A DNA stretch of 64,000 nt from NCBI GenBank assembly GCA_964016985.1, contig OZ024821.1, positions 131,645,823 through 131,709,822 of the forward strand, written 5' to 3'. The translations under genes and the position numbers were made by a program. The notes under the pieces are model-generated. The model worked only from the letters and a program-made list of their open reading frames with translations. It had not been told where the DNA came from and ran no database searches. The first letter of the stretch is position 1; every line of letters begins with the position of its first letter. The stretch is from Anodontia alba (Eukaryota > Mollusca > Bivalvia > Lucinida > Lucinidae). Of the stretch, positions 1-40,914 are shown in pieces.

Positions 1-98
1 AAATTAAAAATAGTTTGAATTATCGTCTGTTTCAATTTTGTAGGGCTCTTAAAGCGCTAAATTTAATCTTAAAGTACTAACAACTGCATTTTATTTTA

Positions 99-150
99 TT
101 TTAATTTATTTATTTATTTATTTATTTTGTGTGTGTGTGTGTGTGTGTGT
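99..150. repeat. (TTTA)n and (GT)n microsatellites
   Basis: TTTATTTATTTATTTA then about eleven GT units. Confidence 0.85.
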
Positions 151-154
151 TAGT

Positions 155-262
155 GTGTGTTTCAGAGAAATAAGACATTTCTTGTGAATCGTCCGCCTAC
201 CTGGCAGATTATTTACAAGAAATGCAGTCATATTTTCTCTGAAAAATTAAAAAAAAATATCA
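155..262. repeat. AAGACATTTC-type imperfect hairpin (family J)
   Basis: TTCAGAGAAATAAGACATTTC and a complementary ATTTTCTCTGAAAAATT; similar hairpins at 2325-2410, 9495-9600 and 41750-41890, often next to a CGCTTAAGGGTTAA block. Confidence 0.6.
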
Positions 263-520
263 ATGTTGTCTAGAACAATTTTGCTCATCGCTTAAGGGTT
301 AAATAAACTGGTATGATGAGCTTAGTTATATAGGCTTACTCGCACATGCAAAATTGACCAGAGAACATTGGTGCCATCCTACTCATCATATACATGAGAG
401 TCTGGATCGAATTTACTGACTAGCGAATTTTTTGTTTTATAATAATTAGAGAAAAGGATACAAATTCTCTAACTGGACAAAAATGAACTTAAAATTTAAA
501 GAAAGAGAATAACGAACTAT

Positions 521-544
521 TTTTTTTTTTTTTTTTTTTTTTTT
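521..544. repeat. Poly(T) run
   Basis: An uninterrupted T run of about 24 bases. Otherwise 262-802 shows nothing I can name. Confidence 0.8.
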
Positions 545-802
545 GTTTTTGCTAAAAAGAGAAATCCGGACCCCTATCCCCTGCTCCCCACATCGAATCC
601 ACACATCCAGACCCTCATACATGTACATGTGTCATTGTTATATGGGTTGATTCAGTTGACAGGAAACAACGGCATTGATCAGAATGAGCGAATGTGCACT
701 CTGCTCTGGGCCTTCTGTGTCCCCGAAGCCATTTTCTTTGCGTTGCGCACCAGAGACCCTGCTCGGACAAACAAGTTAACTGTAGATCCAAACAAGAGCT
801 CT

Positions 803-899
803 CCCAACGGGCACATGACCTTTATACAACGTCGGCTCAACATCGATGCAACGTCATGACGTTGAGGCGACGTTGTATTAACGTCATATGTCTGCTGGG
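803..899. repeat. ACGTTG-rich inverted repeat (family I), copy 1
   Basis: CCCAACGGGCACATGAC at left, GTCATATGTCTGCTGGG at right, interior alternating CAACGT and ACGTTG. About 97 bp. Confidence 0.75.
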
Positions 900-1020
900 C
901 TGGGTCTCGCACTGTTTGTCTTCATCCACCGCTTTTATATACACATAACTCTCTGACTGGTCAGACTTAAAGGTCCTGTTTTCGCAGTCCACCAATAAAA
1001 TGTAAAAGCAGCGAAAATTT

Positions 1021-1230
1021 CAGTGCAGCGCTAAATTTTATCAGTGCAGCGGTATTTTTATCAGTGCACTGGTAAAATATAACAGTGCAGCGATAAATGT
1101 AGCGCTGCACTGGTAAATTTCATCAGTGCACTGATACTGATAAGTTTATCAGTGCACTGGTAAAATGCAGCGATAAACGAAGCGCTACACTGGTAAATTT
1201 CATCTGTGCACTGATAAATTTTTCAGTGAT
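1021..1230. repeat. Short array of CAGTGCACTG/CAGTGCAGCG-type units
   Basis: Irregular units of about 16-30 bp: TTTATCAGTGCACTGGTAAA and AGCGATAAATGTAGCGCT alternate on both strands; each core is itself a palindrome. Upstream of the DHRS1 copy 1 gene. Confidence 0.75.
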
Positions 1231-1480
1231 CCTTTTGGTACACCATATTAACCAAGTACAGCACTCAGATGGATTTGTTCAGATTTTAGGATGAGTATGG
1301 TAAGGGATTCAAGTATCTAAATATTATTTATAATTATACTGGACATCTCGGGTGAACTATACTATACTAAAGAAATGTGATTATACTGGGAATTAAGGCG
1401 TAAAAATGTATGCGTTGAGTAATGTTCATTTCTTTTCATACCGTATTTATATACCCTTAAAATTCGGACAAATATACCTG

Positions 1481-1546
1481 CGCAAAGTGCAGATCTAGAT
1501 CAGACGCCGCAGATGGTGGCGTCTGATCAGGGTCTACACTTGTTGC
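1481..1546. repeat. GATCAG hairpin (family D), copy 1
   Basis: Family D is a 55-70 bp hairpin: GCAAACAGTGTAGACC then CTGATCAGACGC, with the complement at the other side. Here the arms are GCAAAGTGCAGATCTAGATC and CTGATCAGGGTCTACAC. Confidence 0.75.
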
Positions 1547-1987
1547 AACTCATCCAGAGGAAGTAAAATGGGCTTGCTCAAAGCGTAGGGCAAGTATAGT
1601 GAGGAATTAAGGCGTCCGAATATTTGGGTAAATACAATTATATATCATAAAATAAATATGCGAAACTGGTACAGTGACTATGCTGGGAGACGGTATTTAC
1701 TCTAAATACTCGGACACCTTCTCTTCTTACGATATTCATCCTAAAATTTGAACAAGTCCATTTTATTACCGGTTGACGTGTCTAAAACTGCTGGGTGAGT
1801 GGCACACATTGTACACTGGGTCTATACTGTTTGTCCAGGCAAGTCAATCCTAATACTAAGGGTAAATAGGGTAAACTAGAAATTAGTTTCTGCTTTCACG
1901 GTAGCCCGCCCACACATGCTTCTGAAGACAAATTATCAGTGGAGTAAACTTGCGAAATACCATATAAATGGGCCGATTTAGAAACCA

Positions 1988-2231
1988 GGGCCCAGTTGTT
2001 CAAAGCATCGTTAGCTTAACGAGCTCGTTAAGGGTCATTTCGTTAACTGTTTTAGCGGATTCAATATACAAGTTTCTGAAATTTTTTGCTGAAAAAATGT
2101 GAGTAGCTTTTGCACTGCAAAAGCTACTCACATTTTTTCAGCAAAATATTTCAGCATATTTGCGTATCACGCGATGTAAATTTTAACGAATCGTTAACTA
2201 ACGACGTCGTTAGCTTTGAACAACTGGGCCC
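1988..2231. mobile_element. GGGCCCAGTTG-ended element (family C), copy 1
   Basis: About 240 bp with inverted ends GGGCCCAGTTGTTCAAAGC, subterminal TTAACGA blocks and a central hairpin with arm TGTGAGTAGCTTTTGCA. No ORF; MITE-like. Confidence 0.88.
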
Positions 2232-2324
2232 AGATAATTAGAAGGGTCAAGAACTAAGATACATGTAGTTGGCCGGATAAACCCGTATTTCTGTAACCAA
2301 ATGCAGCACACATTTTTTGTGTAT

Positions 2325-2410
2325 TTTTCTGAGAAATTAAGGTTTGACATTTCATGTGAATCGTCTGCCGACATGAAATGCCAAGTCTTATTATCTCTGA
2401 AAAAAATAAT
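2325..2410. repeat. Family J hairpin
   Basis: GACATTTCATGTGAATCGTC and GACATGAAATGCC arms with CTGAGAAATTAAG at the edges. Confidence 0.65.
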
Positions 2411-2777
2411 TTATTTTATTTATTTTTTTATTTACACAATATTTTAAGAGGGTGACACATTTAGCTAAAATTAGCCATTCTACCAAGTGGCCCTCTACTA
2501 ACATACTAAATTCTCTAAAAACACGTGCTATTGAAAAGAGCAAAAATATAATATACACATATATACACAAACGTCACACATACATTCTAAAAAATGCAGT
2601 TTTATCTAAAATTAAGAGATCAAATGGTATAATTGCATCAAGAATTGTAAGAACATTAGGACATTATTAAGAACATTTCGAAGCTACTTTAAAAGCATAT
2701 AAATACCATTTGCAGTGATGATTAAGATGTGCAATTACTGTCGCACTTGTCACACTAGTATAATAATACTAGAGGGC

Positions 2778-3925
2778 CAATATGGCCAGTATCGCTCACC
2801 TGATTACCAAACAGGGCCCAGTTGTTCAAAGCTAACGACGTCGTTAGTTAACGATTCGTTAAAATTTACATCGAGTGATACGCAAATATGCTGAAATTTT
2901 TTGCTGAAAAAATGTGAGTAGCTTTTGCAGTGCAAAAGCTACTCACATTTTTTTCAGCAAAAAATATCAGAATAATGTATATTGAATCCGCTAAAACAGT
3001 TAACGAAATGACCCTTAACGACGTCGTTAAGCTAACGACGCTTTGAACAACTGGACCCAGGTTTCGAGTCAGTTGGCCTTTTGGTTCAAGAGAAGCTCAA
3101 TATGGATTTTTAAGATGGCGGCCATCTTGGATTTCCAATCAGAATGGCTTTAGCTATTTTTGATTTACAAGTCACTTCGATACTTCCACTGAGTCGCCCC
3201 GATACACCCAATCAAATTTCGAGTAAATTGCCTTTCCGTTTAGGAGAAGTTCAAAATAAGTTTTCAAGATGGCGACTGTGGCGACTATTTTGGATATCCG
3301 ATCAAAACAATTTAGTTTAGTGATGATCTACAAGTCACCCAGATACTTTCTATCAAGTTTCAAGTTAAATGGCATTTTACCTAATTTTGATTTGCAAGTC
3401 ACCATGATACTTCCTACCAGGTTTCAAGTCAAGTGACCTTTCTGTTCAGGAGAAAAAAGCTCAAAATAGATTTTCAAAATGGCCGCCATGGCGGAACGAT
3501 TTTAGCTATTTTTGATACGCAAGTCACCCTGATACTTCCTACCAAGCTTCGAGTAAATTAGCCTTTTGGAGAAGAAGCTCAAAATTATATTCTCATGGCC
3601 GCCATCTTGGATTTCCGATCGGAACGATTTTAGTTATTTCAATACTTCCTATCAAGTTTCAAGTCAGTTGGCCTTTCGGTTCTGGAAAAAAGGCGCAAAA
3701 TAGATTTTCAAGATGGCGGCCTTCTTGGATTTCCGATCGGAACGATTTCAGCCTTTTTTGATCTATAAGTCACCATGATACTTCCTACCAAGTTTCGAGT
3801 CGATTGGCCCAGGGGTATAGAGGGAGTAGTCTTTTAAACTAAATTGTTGACGCAGCACGATGGACAACGGACATTGACCGATCACAATAGCTCACTTTGA
3901 GCACTTCATGCTCAGGTGAGCTAAA
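2778..3925 (+). repeat. Long GTTTCGAGT..GATGGCGGCC repeat with internal tandem units, split by family C copy 2
   Basis: Starts GGCCAATATGGCCAGTATCG, then units of about 110-160 bp each containing AAGTTTCGAGT, a CAAAATAGATTTTCAAGATG block and CTTGGATTTCCGATC, ends GAGCACTTCATGCTCAGGTG. A common bivalve-type dispersed repeat; class not determined. Confidence 0.75.
2814..3058. mobile_element. Family C element, copy 2, nested
   Basis: Opposite orientation to copy 1. Splits the long GTTTCGAGT repeat: its opening GGCCAATATGGCCAGTATCG lies to the left (2778) and its body to the right (3060 on). Confidence 0.87.
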
Positions 3926-4224
3926 AAAAAGTAAGAATGTCGTCTGCTACAGTTTTTCTGAGCGCTTTAAGTTTCATATTGCTCGGTAACGACTCTAAAA
4001 ACAGACGAACGTTTACTAGCCATTAAGTCACATGAGGAGTACTGAAACTTTTGTTGTGAAGTACCGACATCAAACTAACACAAACCAATTGCGGCGCGCT
4101 TGTTTACACTATTGATAATCATTACCCTGGTCAGCAAAACACGATGAACTTGAAGTGAACTGTATCGAAAATAGAAATATACATATTGATAAAAGAACAA
4201 TTTTCTTACAAAATCCAAAATAAA

Positions 4225-5208
4225 ATGGCGCTGTCTGGAAAAGTATGCATAGTGACTGGAGCCACACGCGGACTAGGAAAAGGAATAGCCATTCAACTGG
4301 GTGCAAATGGGGCCATTGTGTATATTACCGGGCGGACACTAGAGCCCAGGGATGACTCAGAGATCGGAGGTTCACTGCGGGAGACAGTAGAGGCTGTTGA
4401 GGCCCGCGGAGGGGTCTGTATACCTGTTCAATGCGACCATTCTAAAGACGAAGATGTAGAAATGTTATTTGACCAGGTTAGCCGAGAACAAAATGGGAGG
4501 CTAGATGTACTTGTGAATAATGCGTTCTCAGCCGCGAATGTTCTAAATCAGAATATGGGAAAGAAATTTTGGGAGCAATCCCTTTCGATGTGGGATACGG
4601 TAAATAACGTGGGGTTGCGAAATCACTTCATCTGTACCACCCTAGCAGCAAGAATGATGGTTGCTAGGCAGAAAGGTCTGATTGTGAATGTTTCGTCAGG
4701 GGCAGCACTGAAATATATAGTTAATGTAGTGTATGGAGTGGGGAAGGAGGCAGTGGACAGACTGGCGGTGGACTGTGGTATTGAACTTAGAGATCAGAAT
4801 GTGGCATGTCTAAGTTTGTGGACTGGTGGAGTACATACAGAAAACCTGGAATACTTGATAGAAACTAGAAGAAAAAATCCAGATATAATAGCCAACGAGA
4901 CAGAAAATGATAGACTTGCCTTTGACTATTGGATTAATGGTGAAACACCACAGTATATTGGAAAATGTGTAGTTCATCTAGCACAAGACCCTAATATAAT
5001 GAGGAAAGCAGCGAGCGTGCATATTTCAATGGATCTTGGTGCCGAGTATGGTTTTGTGGACGTCGACGGCAGGAAGCCGAAACATTTACGTCAGGTTAAC
5101 ACAATTGTATCATTGTCTCCAAGGTGGAAATGGTTAGCAAGATGGATTCCGGACTTTGTGAAGATTCCGAAATGCGTAATACATATGGCGGGGAACAAGT
5201 TCTATTAA
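4225..5208 (+). CDS. DHRS1: DHRS1-like short-chain dehydrogenase/reductase, copy 1 (327 aa)
   Basis: Seen: a single uninterrupted frame from ATG to TAA with no introns. An NAD(P) Rossmann motif TGATRGLG lies at residues 11-18, NNA at 98-100, Ser157/158, and the catalytic pair Tyr170 and Lys174 in YGVGK. The MWDTVNNVGLR stretch (122-132) carries the family Asn. The frame is open a little upstream, but this ATG was chosen because the protein then starts MALSGKV, aligning residue for residue with the second copy at 8079-9047. The C-terminal part (DVDGR, then WIPDFVKIPK) resembles vertebrate DHRS1 (about 313 aa). Known of the family: NADPH-dependent carbonyl reductase, ER-associated in mammals. 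Substrate here is unknown. The neighbour is a convergent paralogue 2.9 kb away. No poly(A) signal could be placed with confidence. Confidence 0.92.
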   Translation: MALSGKVCIVTGATRGLGKGIAIQLGANGAIVYITGRTLEPRDDSEIGGSLRETVEAVEARGGVCIPVQCDHSKDEDVEMLFDQVSREQNGRLDVLVNNAFSAANVLNQNMGKKFWEQSLSMWDTVNNVGLRNHFICTTLAARMMVARQKGLIVNVSSGAALKYIVNVVYGVGKEAVDRLAVDCGIELRDQNVACLSLWTGGVHTENLEYLIETRRKNPDIIANETENDRLAFDYWINGETPQYIGKCVVHLAQDPNIMRKAASVHISMDLGAEYGFVDVDGRKPKHLRQVNTIVSLSPRWKWLARWIPDFVKIPKCVIHMAGNKFY

Positions 5209-5834
5209 ACTTATATGTTCAATGATTTGATGTTATGATAAAGTTGGACAGTTTTTCTGCTTTTAAAACTCTTGCTTGTGGTCTGTCTGTCTGAAAGTGC
5301 ATGTGAAAAGAAAAGATAAATTTGTGCAGGATTTAAATAGATCCCAGGTATACTTGCTGAAAACTATATTTAGTGACTCAGACCCATCAATACTGATGGG
5401 TCCGAGTTAGCGATAAGGGAAGATTCTGAACAGACTGCATGGCCCGGACATGTTTACCCTAACTGTATTCGGACAGATGGTAGTGTTGGGAATTGGAGAG
5501 CTAAATCGCAATCGATTATCGGGAAAGCAAAACCGATTATCAATTGTAAAATCGGATATCCCATAACTCGTTTCAAATAATAGATGATTATAGCATGTGT
5601 GCTTTAGGTTTCTGTTTAACTTAGAATGCAACAACATATCAAAGATGTATAAAATTATGTATTATTTACGTCCTTGAACATATAATAGCCTAACTAGGTT
5701 TGTTAAAGATATAAGTTGTGTCAAGACAAAACAGCTGCTTACAGTCATGTTTCTAGTCAATTAGTCTTTCATAATACTCTAAATTTGTATGTCTTATTAT
5801 ATTATGTGACCTTTGGTCGGCACAACACTGACAG

Positions 5835-5913
5835 ACAAACCTGAGCAGACAGGGTAGACCCTGATCAGACGTCAAAAAGAATGTGGCATCTATTCAGTGA
5901 CTACACTGTTGCC
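5835..5913. repeat. Family D hairpin, worn
   Basis: GGGTAGACCCTGATCAGACG followed by a degraded second arm (GACTACACTGTTGCC). Confidence 0.55.
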
Positions 5914-5990
5914 ATTTATCCAGCAGCATCAATTTACTTGTTCAAACTTTAGGACAAATATGGCAAGGAAAATAAGAATTTTAGTGTAAA

Positions 5991-6097
5991 CCCAGTCAGC
6001 ATTCTACATAAATCTATATCGGGCCGTCATCGGCCCGTCAGGGTAGCTGACGGGCCGATGACGGCCCGATGTAGATTTACGTAGAATGCTAGCTGGG
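5991..6097. repeat. 107-bp palindromic element (family A), copy 1
   Basis: Near-perfect inverted repeat: CCCAGTCAGCATTCTAC at one end, its complement ending GCTGGG at the other, arms meeting at GGCCCGTCAG-ggtag-CTGACGGGCC (5-nt loop). Nine copies in the window, no coding capacity. Confidence 0.92.
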
Positions 6098-6269
6098 AAT
6101 GCGGTATTTTCATACAATATTATGTACATCCCATTTGTACATTTTGCTATTCCAAACTCGTTTGCACAGTGCCAATCTTAACACTTTTAGTTTCTTACCA
6201 TACTTGTTATAAAAACTGCATGTCTAGTTTGCTATTTGATGCTGTATCTAACAAATACTGGATGCTTCG

Positions 6270-6334
6270 CAGCAGTGTAGACCCTGATCAGAGGCAGTGT
6301 ATTTCAGTGCCGGATCTAGATCTACGCTGCTTGT
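6270..6334. repeat. Family D hairpin
   Basis: GCAGTGTAGACCCTGATCAG and CTAGATCTACGCTGC arms. Confidence 0.65.
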
Positions 6335-6818
6335 TTAGACATCATGTTTTCCCCTAAATATTAAGACTCGTGAACTCCTTACAATGCTTTTATGCCATTG
6401 CAATTCAAAGAACAGTGGAAAGGGCGTATGGGGTTACTCCTGTCTGTCTGTCTGCCAGTCCGTCTCCTTCGGTGTCTGAGATGGCGTTAGCAATTTGCAT
6501 TTAAGTTTTTCAGGCGTTGTCAATTTGCATTTTCAGACGGAGGCATCCGTGTCCTTTGGTTCTAGTTTTGTTCTAGTTTTTCTTGTTTTTTCTTTTTGTT
6601 TTTTTTTTATAAAATTTGAACAAGTCCCTTCGACTACCTGTCACAATGTGATGAGTTGTAATACAGACCCTGATAGGATGCAACGTCTGAGCTCTTGTCA
6701 TCATGTGTGGTATCTACACTGTTCTGTATGCTTATTTTTTTTCAGTTTAAAGCAAAATCATTAAGTTAACAAGTGTAATTGTGCCCCAACAAGTGAAAAT
6801 GTACCTTCAGGTCATGTG

Positions 6819-6893
6819 CGGACAGCAAAGGCCCGAATCAGACCAAATCAGGATAAGCAGTCTGATCAGGACATTCAATGACTTCACTGTCTG
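6819..6893. repeat. GCGGACAGC/GATCAG hairpin (family E)
   Basis: Family E: GCGGACAGCGAAG..TCAGACTGCGC then complement. Here GCGGACAGCAAAGGCCCGAA and AGTCTGATCAGGACATTC. Confidence 0.55.
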
Positions 6894-7214
6894 GAAACAG
6901 AATGATTGGACTTTACAGAATCTTACAAAGAAGAGCAAATGTCCTGATGATACACTGCGCTTGTGCAGGATAATGTGACTGCATATTTTGCTGACATTCA
7001 AAGACACTTTTTCACTTGAAGTGGCTCATTTAATGTACACCCCAATGTTTGGTCATAATATAGTGATAATAGGGGCGTACAGGGGTCTACATTATATAAC
7101 CCATTGTAGACTGAATGAACTCTCCCACACTATATATCAGAAGATTCTAATTTGAATTTAAGTATGCCAGGCTATGTAATTCAGATATTCAGAGAGAAAA
7201 AGGTTGAACTTACT

Positions 7215-7332
7215 ATTTGAAAACAGTGGAGGCCCTGATCAGACATTGGTTGAACTTACTATTTGCAAACAGTGGAGACCCTGATCAGATGCTGCATACT
7301 GCGGCATCTGATCTAGGTCTGCACTGTTTGCC
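7215..7332. repeat. Family D hairpin with duplicated left arm
   Basis: The arm ACAGTGGAG(A/G)CCCTGATCAGA occurs twice in tandem (7223 and 7267) before the second arm ATCTGATCTAGGTCTGCACT. Confidence 0.7.
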
Positions 7333-7459
7333 AATTACCCATTTAGGGGTCTCCAGTCTACAATGGGTTAAAGGGGTATTTCCAGATTTTGCTGTTTTCA
7401 AATCAGCTTTTCAATTTGTTTGTTTCTTCTACTACATGTAAATGTTTAACTTCATAGAT

Positions 7460-7865
7460 TTGTCTAATGTGATAAATAACCAAACTCTTAACCATTTCCT
7501 ATATATATGAAAAAATATATATTTATTATTCAATGTATTTAATAACTAAACTCTTCCGCATTTCATTTCCTTTTTATTAAATGGTGAAACTACCATGGTT
7601 TACTTTGCTCTATATATTATACATGTAGCCCTTGATAAGGCGCTTTTTACAACCAAAAAGTATCTGTATTTTTCTTATTTCTCAACGAAAACATATGTTG
7701 TGGGTACTCATTAGAAGCACCTCGCCAAGCTGCTTCTAATGAGTACCCACAACATATGTTTTTGTCAAGAAATAAGAAAAAAATAACCTGTTACCTACTC
7801 TTTATCTTATCTAGACCTATGGCATCTGTTTAGGGTCTAGTCTACACTATCTGGTACTATTCACG
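7460..7865. repeat. Hairpin element (family K), copy 1
   Basis: Contains a near-perfect hairpin at 7691-7760 (arm ACATATGTTGTGGGTACTCA). Its left flank GATAAATAACCAAACTCTT is the complement of the right flank of copy 2 at 30670-30712. Between the two DHRS1 genes. Confidence 0.68.
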
Positions 7866-8078
7866 ACTTGACCAGCAATTTTAGATAGTTCAATACTGAA
7901 TAGGTAGTAAAAAATGCCTTAAAATGGACTTCTTCAAATTTTAGAAGTGCGGTCAGTATTATGATGTCAAAATACTTAAGGTTAATACTACATACATGTA
8001 TCAAAAGTACTGTAAATTTCAGGAGACAACTACTGTCCTCTGATATTAAACTTTACTTATGCCGCAGTTCATGATGCT

Positions 8079-9047
8079 TTAATAAAACTTATTTCCTGAC
8101 AAATGGATCATCCATTTGGGAATTTTCACGAAGTCAGGAATCCATCCAGCCATCCACCGCCATCTTGGGGAAAAAGAAACAAGTGTGTTAACTTGTCTTA
8201 AATGCAAAGGCTTCCGTCCATCAACATCAACAAAACCATACTCTGCACCAAGGTCCATAGATATATGCACACTGGCTGTTTTCTTCATAATATTAGGATC
8301 TTGAGCTAGAAAAGCAACACATTTTCCTATATACTCTGTTGTTTCACCAGTCCTCATGTAATTAATCATGACCTCTTCTTTTTCATTTCTTGGTTCATTC
8401 TTCTTCGACTCCAGAATCTTCTCAATGTTTTCAGTATATACCCCTCCTGTCCACAAACTTAAACAAGCCACATTATGTTTCCTAAGTTCAGTTCCACAGT
8501 CTACTGCCATCCGATCCACAGCTTCTTTTCCAACACCATAAGCGACGCCAAACATATAAGCCAGACCTCCACCTGATGAAACATTCACTATCAGTCCACT
8601 TTTTCTGGGAACCATCAGCCTCGCAGCGAGTGTACTACAGATATAATGATTTCTCAAACCCACCCCATTTACAGTGTCCCACATGGATGTAGGCAACTCC
8701 CAGAATTTCTTTCCTGCTGCCTCACTTAAAGCATGTACAGCAGAATAAGCATTATTCACAAGTACATCCAGCCTGCCTTCCTGTTCCCGGTTTATTTTGT
8801 CAAACAGTCGCTCTACCTCCTCGTCCTTTGAATGATCACACTGAACCGGGATACAAGTCCCTCCGCGCGCTTCTACTGCCGATGCCGTCTCTAGCAGCGA
8901 GCCTTCCATCCCTGTTCCTTTCTGAGATTCTAGGGTTCTGCCTGTTATGTAGACCGTTGCCCCATTTTCGCCCAGTTGCAATGCTATTCCTTTTCCTAAC
9001 CCGCGTGTGGCTCCTGTCACCACACAAACTTTCCCAGCAAGTGCCAT
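8079..9047 (-). CDS. DHRS1: DHRS1-like short-chain dehydrogenase/reductase, copy 2 (322 aa)
   Basis: Seen: an intronless complete frame on the minus strand, ATG at 9047-9045, TAA at 8081-8079. TGATRGLG at 11-18, NNA at 98-100, Ser157/158 and the YGVGK active-site pair Tyr170/Lys174 fall at the same positions as in copy 1. The first 40 residues of the two copies differ at only five positions. The main length difference lies in the variable substrate-loop region around residues 206-230, where copy 1 is longer; elsewhere changes are mostly conservative. The C-terminus, WIPDFVKIPK then NKFY, is shared. Tail-to-tail orientation with copy 1 points to local duplication with inversion. Both copies keep every catalytic residue, so both are probably functional. 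Substrate not predictable. Confidence 0.92.
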   Translation of the reverse strand: MALAGKVCVVTGATRGLGKGIALQLGENGATVYITGRTLESQKGTGMEGSLLETASAVEARGGTCIPVQCDHSKDEEVERLFDKINREQEGRLDVLVNNAYSAVHALSEAAGKKFWELPTSMWDTVNGVGLRNHYICSTLAARLMVPRKSGLIVNVSSGGGLAYMFGVAYGVGKEAVDRMAVDCGTELRKHNVACLSLWTGGVYTENIEKILESKKNEPRNEKEEVMINYMRTGETTEYIGKCVAFLAQDPNIMKKTASVHISMDLGAEYGFVDVDGRKPLHLRQVNTLVSFSPRWRWMAGWIPDFVKIPKWMIHLSGNKFY

Positions 9048-9286
9048 TTGCCTACTGTGTAGAGTTTTTTTTTGTTTTTGTTTTAATTATTTGCTGAAAA
9101 TGTTTCGCGCAAATTTGATAAAACTACACAATATTCTCAGGTCTGTTACGAAAAAATGGTGGAATAACTGTTAACTGTTTGAGTACTAATGTACAACTGT
9201 AACTGTAACTGCAAAGTTGAGAAACAGACAGGGTGGATGTTTTAGGTTTTTACCCTCTCAGTCCTGCAGACCCAAATCAGATACCT

Positions 9287-9353
9287 GTGCAAACGGTGTA
9301 GATCCTGAGTCACGGTTCATAATGATCTACATCAGGATCTACACTGTATGCCA
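9287..9353. repeat. Family D hairpin
   Basis: GCAAACGGTGTAGATCCTGA and CAGGATCTACACTGTATGC arms, 5' of DHRS1 copy 2. Confidence 0.65.
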
Positions 9354-9494
9354 GTCTGTTATTATTTTTGACTGACACCTATTTGCACTATTGGACAGGT
9401 CCAACTTCAATCGAATGGAAAAGTCCTTTCAATAAACTCGGAGCTGAAAGGGTTTATTAAAGCGCTTTATTTACATTTGTAGCAGACGACATTC

Positions 9495-9600
9495 TAAAAT
9501 TTCAGAGAAAATAAGACATTTCATGTGAATCTTCTGCAGACGAATCACATGAAATGTCATTTTCTCTGAGCCGTATTTTCCGGGGCTCTGAAAAATATAT
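9495..9600. repeat. Family J hairpin
   Basis: AAGACATTTCATGTGAATC and GAATCACATGAAATGTC around a short CTTCTGCAGAC loop; upstream of DHRS1 copy 2. Confidence 0.72.
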
Positions 9601-9947
9601 TTGAAAGTGTCGTCTGCTGTAATTGTGATAGCTTATGATTATAGTTAATAATTTTAGAACAAGTATGGTTATTTTCAAGTGTCTGAACATTTAGAGTAAT
9701 ACGATATATCTATACACGATACTGCAGATCCATTTGGCCTTTTTGTTGTGTTGTTTGCTGAAAACCTTACTCAACATTTTTTTTTCATGTATGTACAGCA
9801 CACCATTAACTAGGATGGTGGAGGCGGGAGGTTTGGTATGGGTGAGACTGCGCGGATTTATTGTACGTTTTGTCGTGCGCTGGCTAAGATGTTTAGCGAT
9901 TTTCGCCAAGAGATTTTTGGGACCCGTTTGCTTTACCAAATGCAAAG

Positions 9948-10100
9948 CCCTTCTGAAAAAGTATCTATTCTAAAAGAAAGAATTTACTCCCCATTTGCTC
10001 CCAAATTCTACCCTTTTAGAGAAGACCCCTTTTCAGAAGGGAAGTAAACTATTTTGACATGACAGAGTTACCTCCCTAATTGTCATCCAGTCACCTTAAT
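9948..10100. repeat. AAAGGAAAGAATTTGCTCC-type inverted repeat (family T), partial
   Basis: Family T: CCCTTCTGAAAAGGG, (T/A)CTAAAAGGAAAGAATTTGCTCC core and complement AGAGTAGACCCCTTTTCAGA, with GAGTTGTCTCCCTTG outside. Here GAAAGAATTTACTCC and GAGAAGACCCCTTTTCAGAA. Confidence 0.62.
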
Positions 10101-10137
10101 ATTTTTAAATAATGTAGCTCAGTATACAACAGCAAAG

Positions 10138-10185
10138 ATGACGACGACGACAACAACAACAACGAGAACAACAACAACAAAATGA
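10138..10185. repeat. (GAC/AAC)n trinucleotide tract
   Basis: GACGACGACGACAACAACAA followed by more ACA units. Confidence 0.75.
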
Positions 10186-10270
10186 CAAAACTTGTCATTT
10201 GAGGTAGTTTGAATAGACAGCATTCCCTACTAAAAAGGATTATCTGCTTTCTCTATAATGTAATTTGACG

Positions 10271-40575
<30,305 letters not shown>

Positions 40576-40669
40576 ATATCTATTCCGTGACGCCACCAAA
40601 AGTATTTAGCTGCACGAATGACTGATATTATTTGGACCGCGCTATGCGAAAACGTGTCTTCGAGCATAT

Positions 40670-40735
40670 GCGGACAGTGAAGGCCCTGATCAGACTGCGC
40701 ATCCGCGCAGTCTGATCAGGGCCTTCTCTGTCCGC
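40670..40735. repeat. Family E hairpin, perfect
   Basis: GCGGACAGTGAAGGCCCTGA and TCAGGGCCTTCTCTGTCCGC, top GACTGCGCATCCGCGCAGTC. About 95 bp upstream of the transporter A start codon. Confidence 0.8.
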
Positions 40736-40914
40736 TAGCAGAATCATTGGGTACTACAGAATGTATGAAAGGAGAGCAAAGGCCCGGATGATACTATGCG
40801 CATGCGCAGGATGATCTGAATCAGCGCTTTGCGCATGTTTGAAGACACGGTTTTGCTTCAAGCGGCCCATTTGTAGTGTCTAGAATTCTGTAAATCATTC
40901 TTAGTGTATTTAAG

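Noticed and set aside
4186..4224. N-terminal extension of DHRS1 copy 1
   Set aside because: The upstream codon is not ATG and the added residues do not align with copy 2 or vertebrate DHRS1.
5991..6097. CRISPR array or terminator from the many palindromes
   Set aside because: Copies are kilobases apart without regular spacers, in eukaryotic DNA with introns.
40576..40599. Extra eight residues at the transporter A start
   Set aside because: They begin at TTG, with an in-frame TAA just before; the first ATG is 40575.
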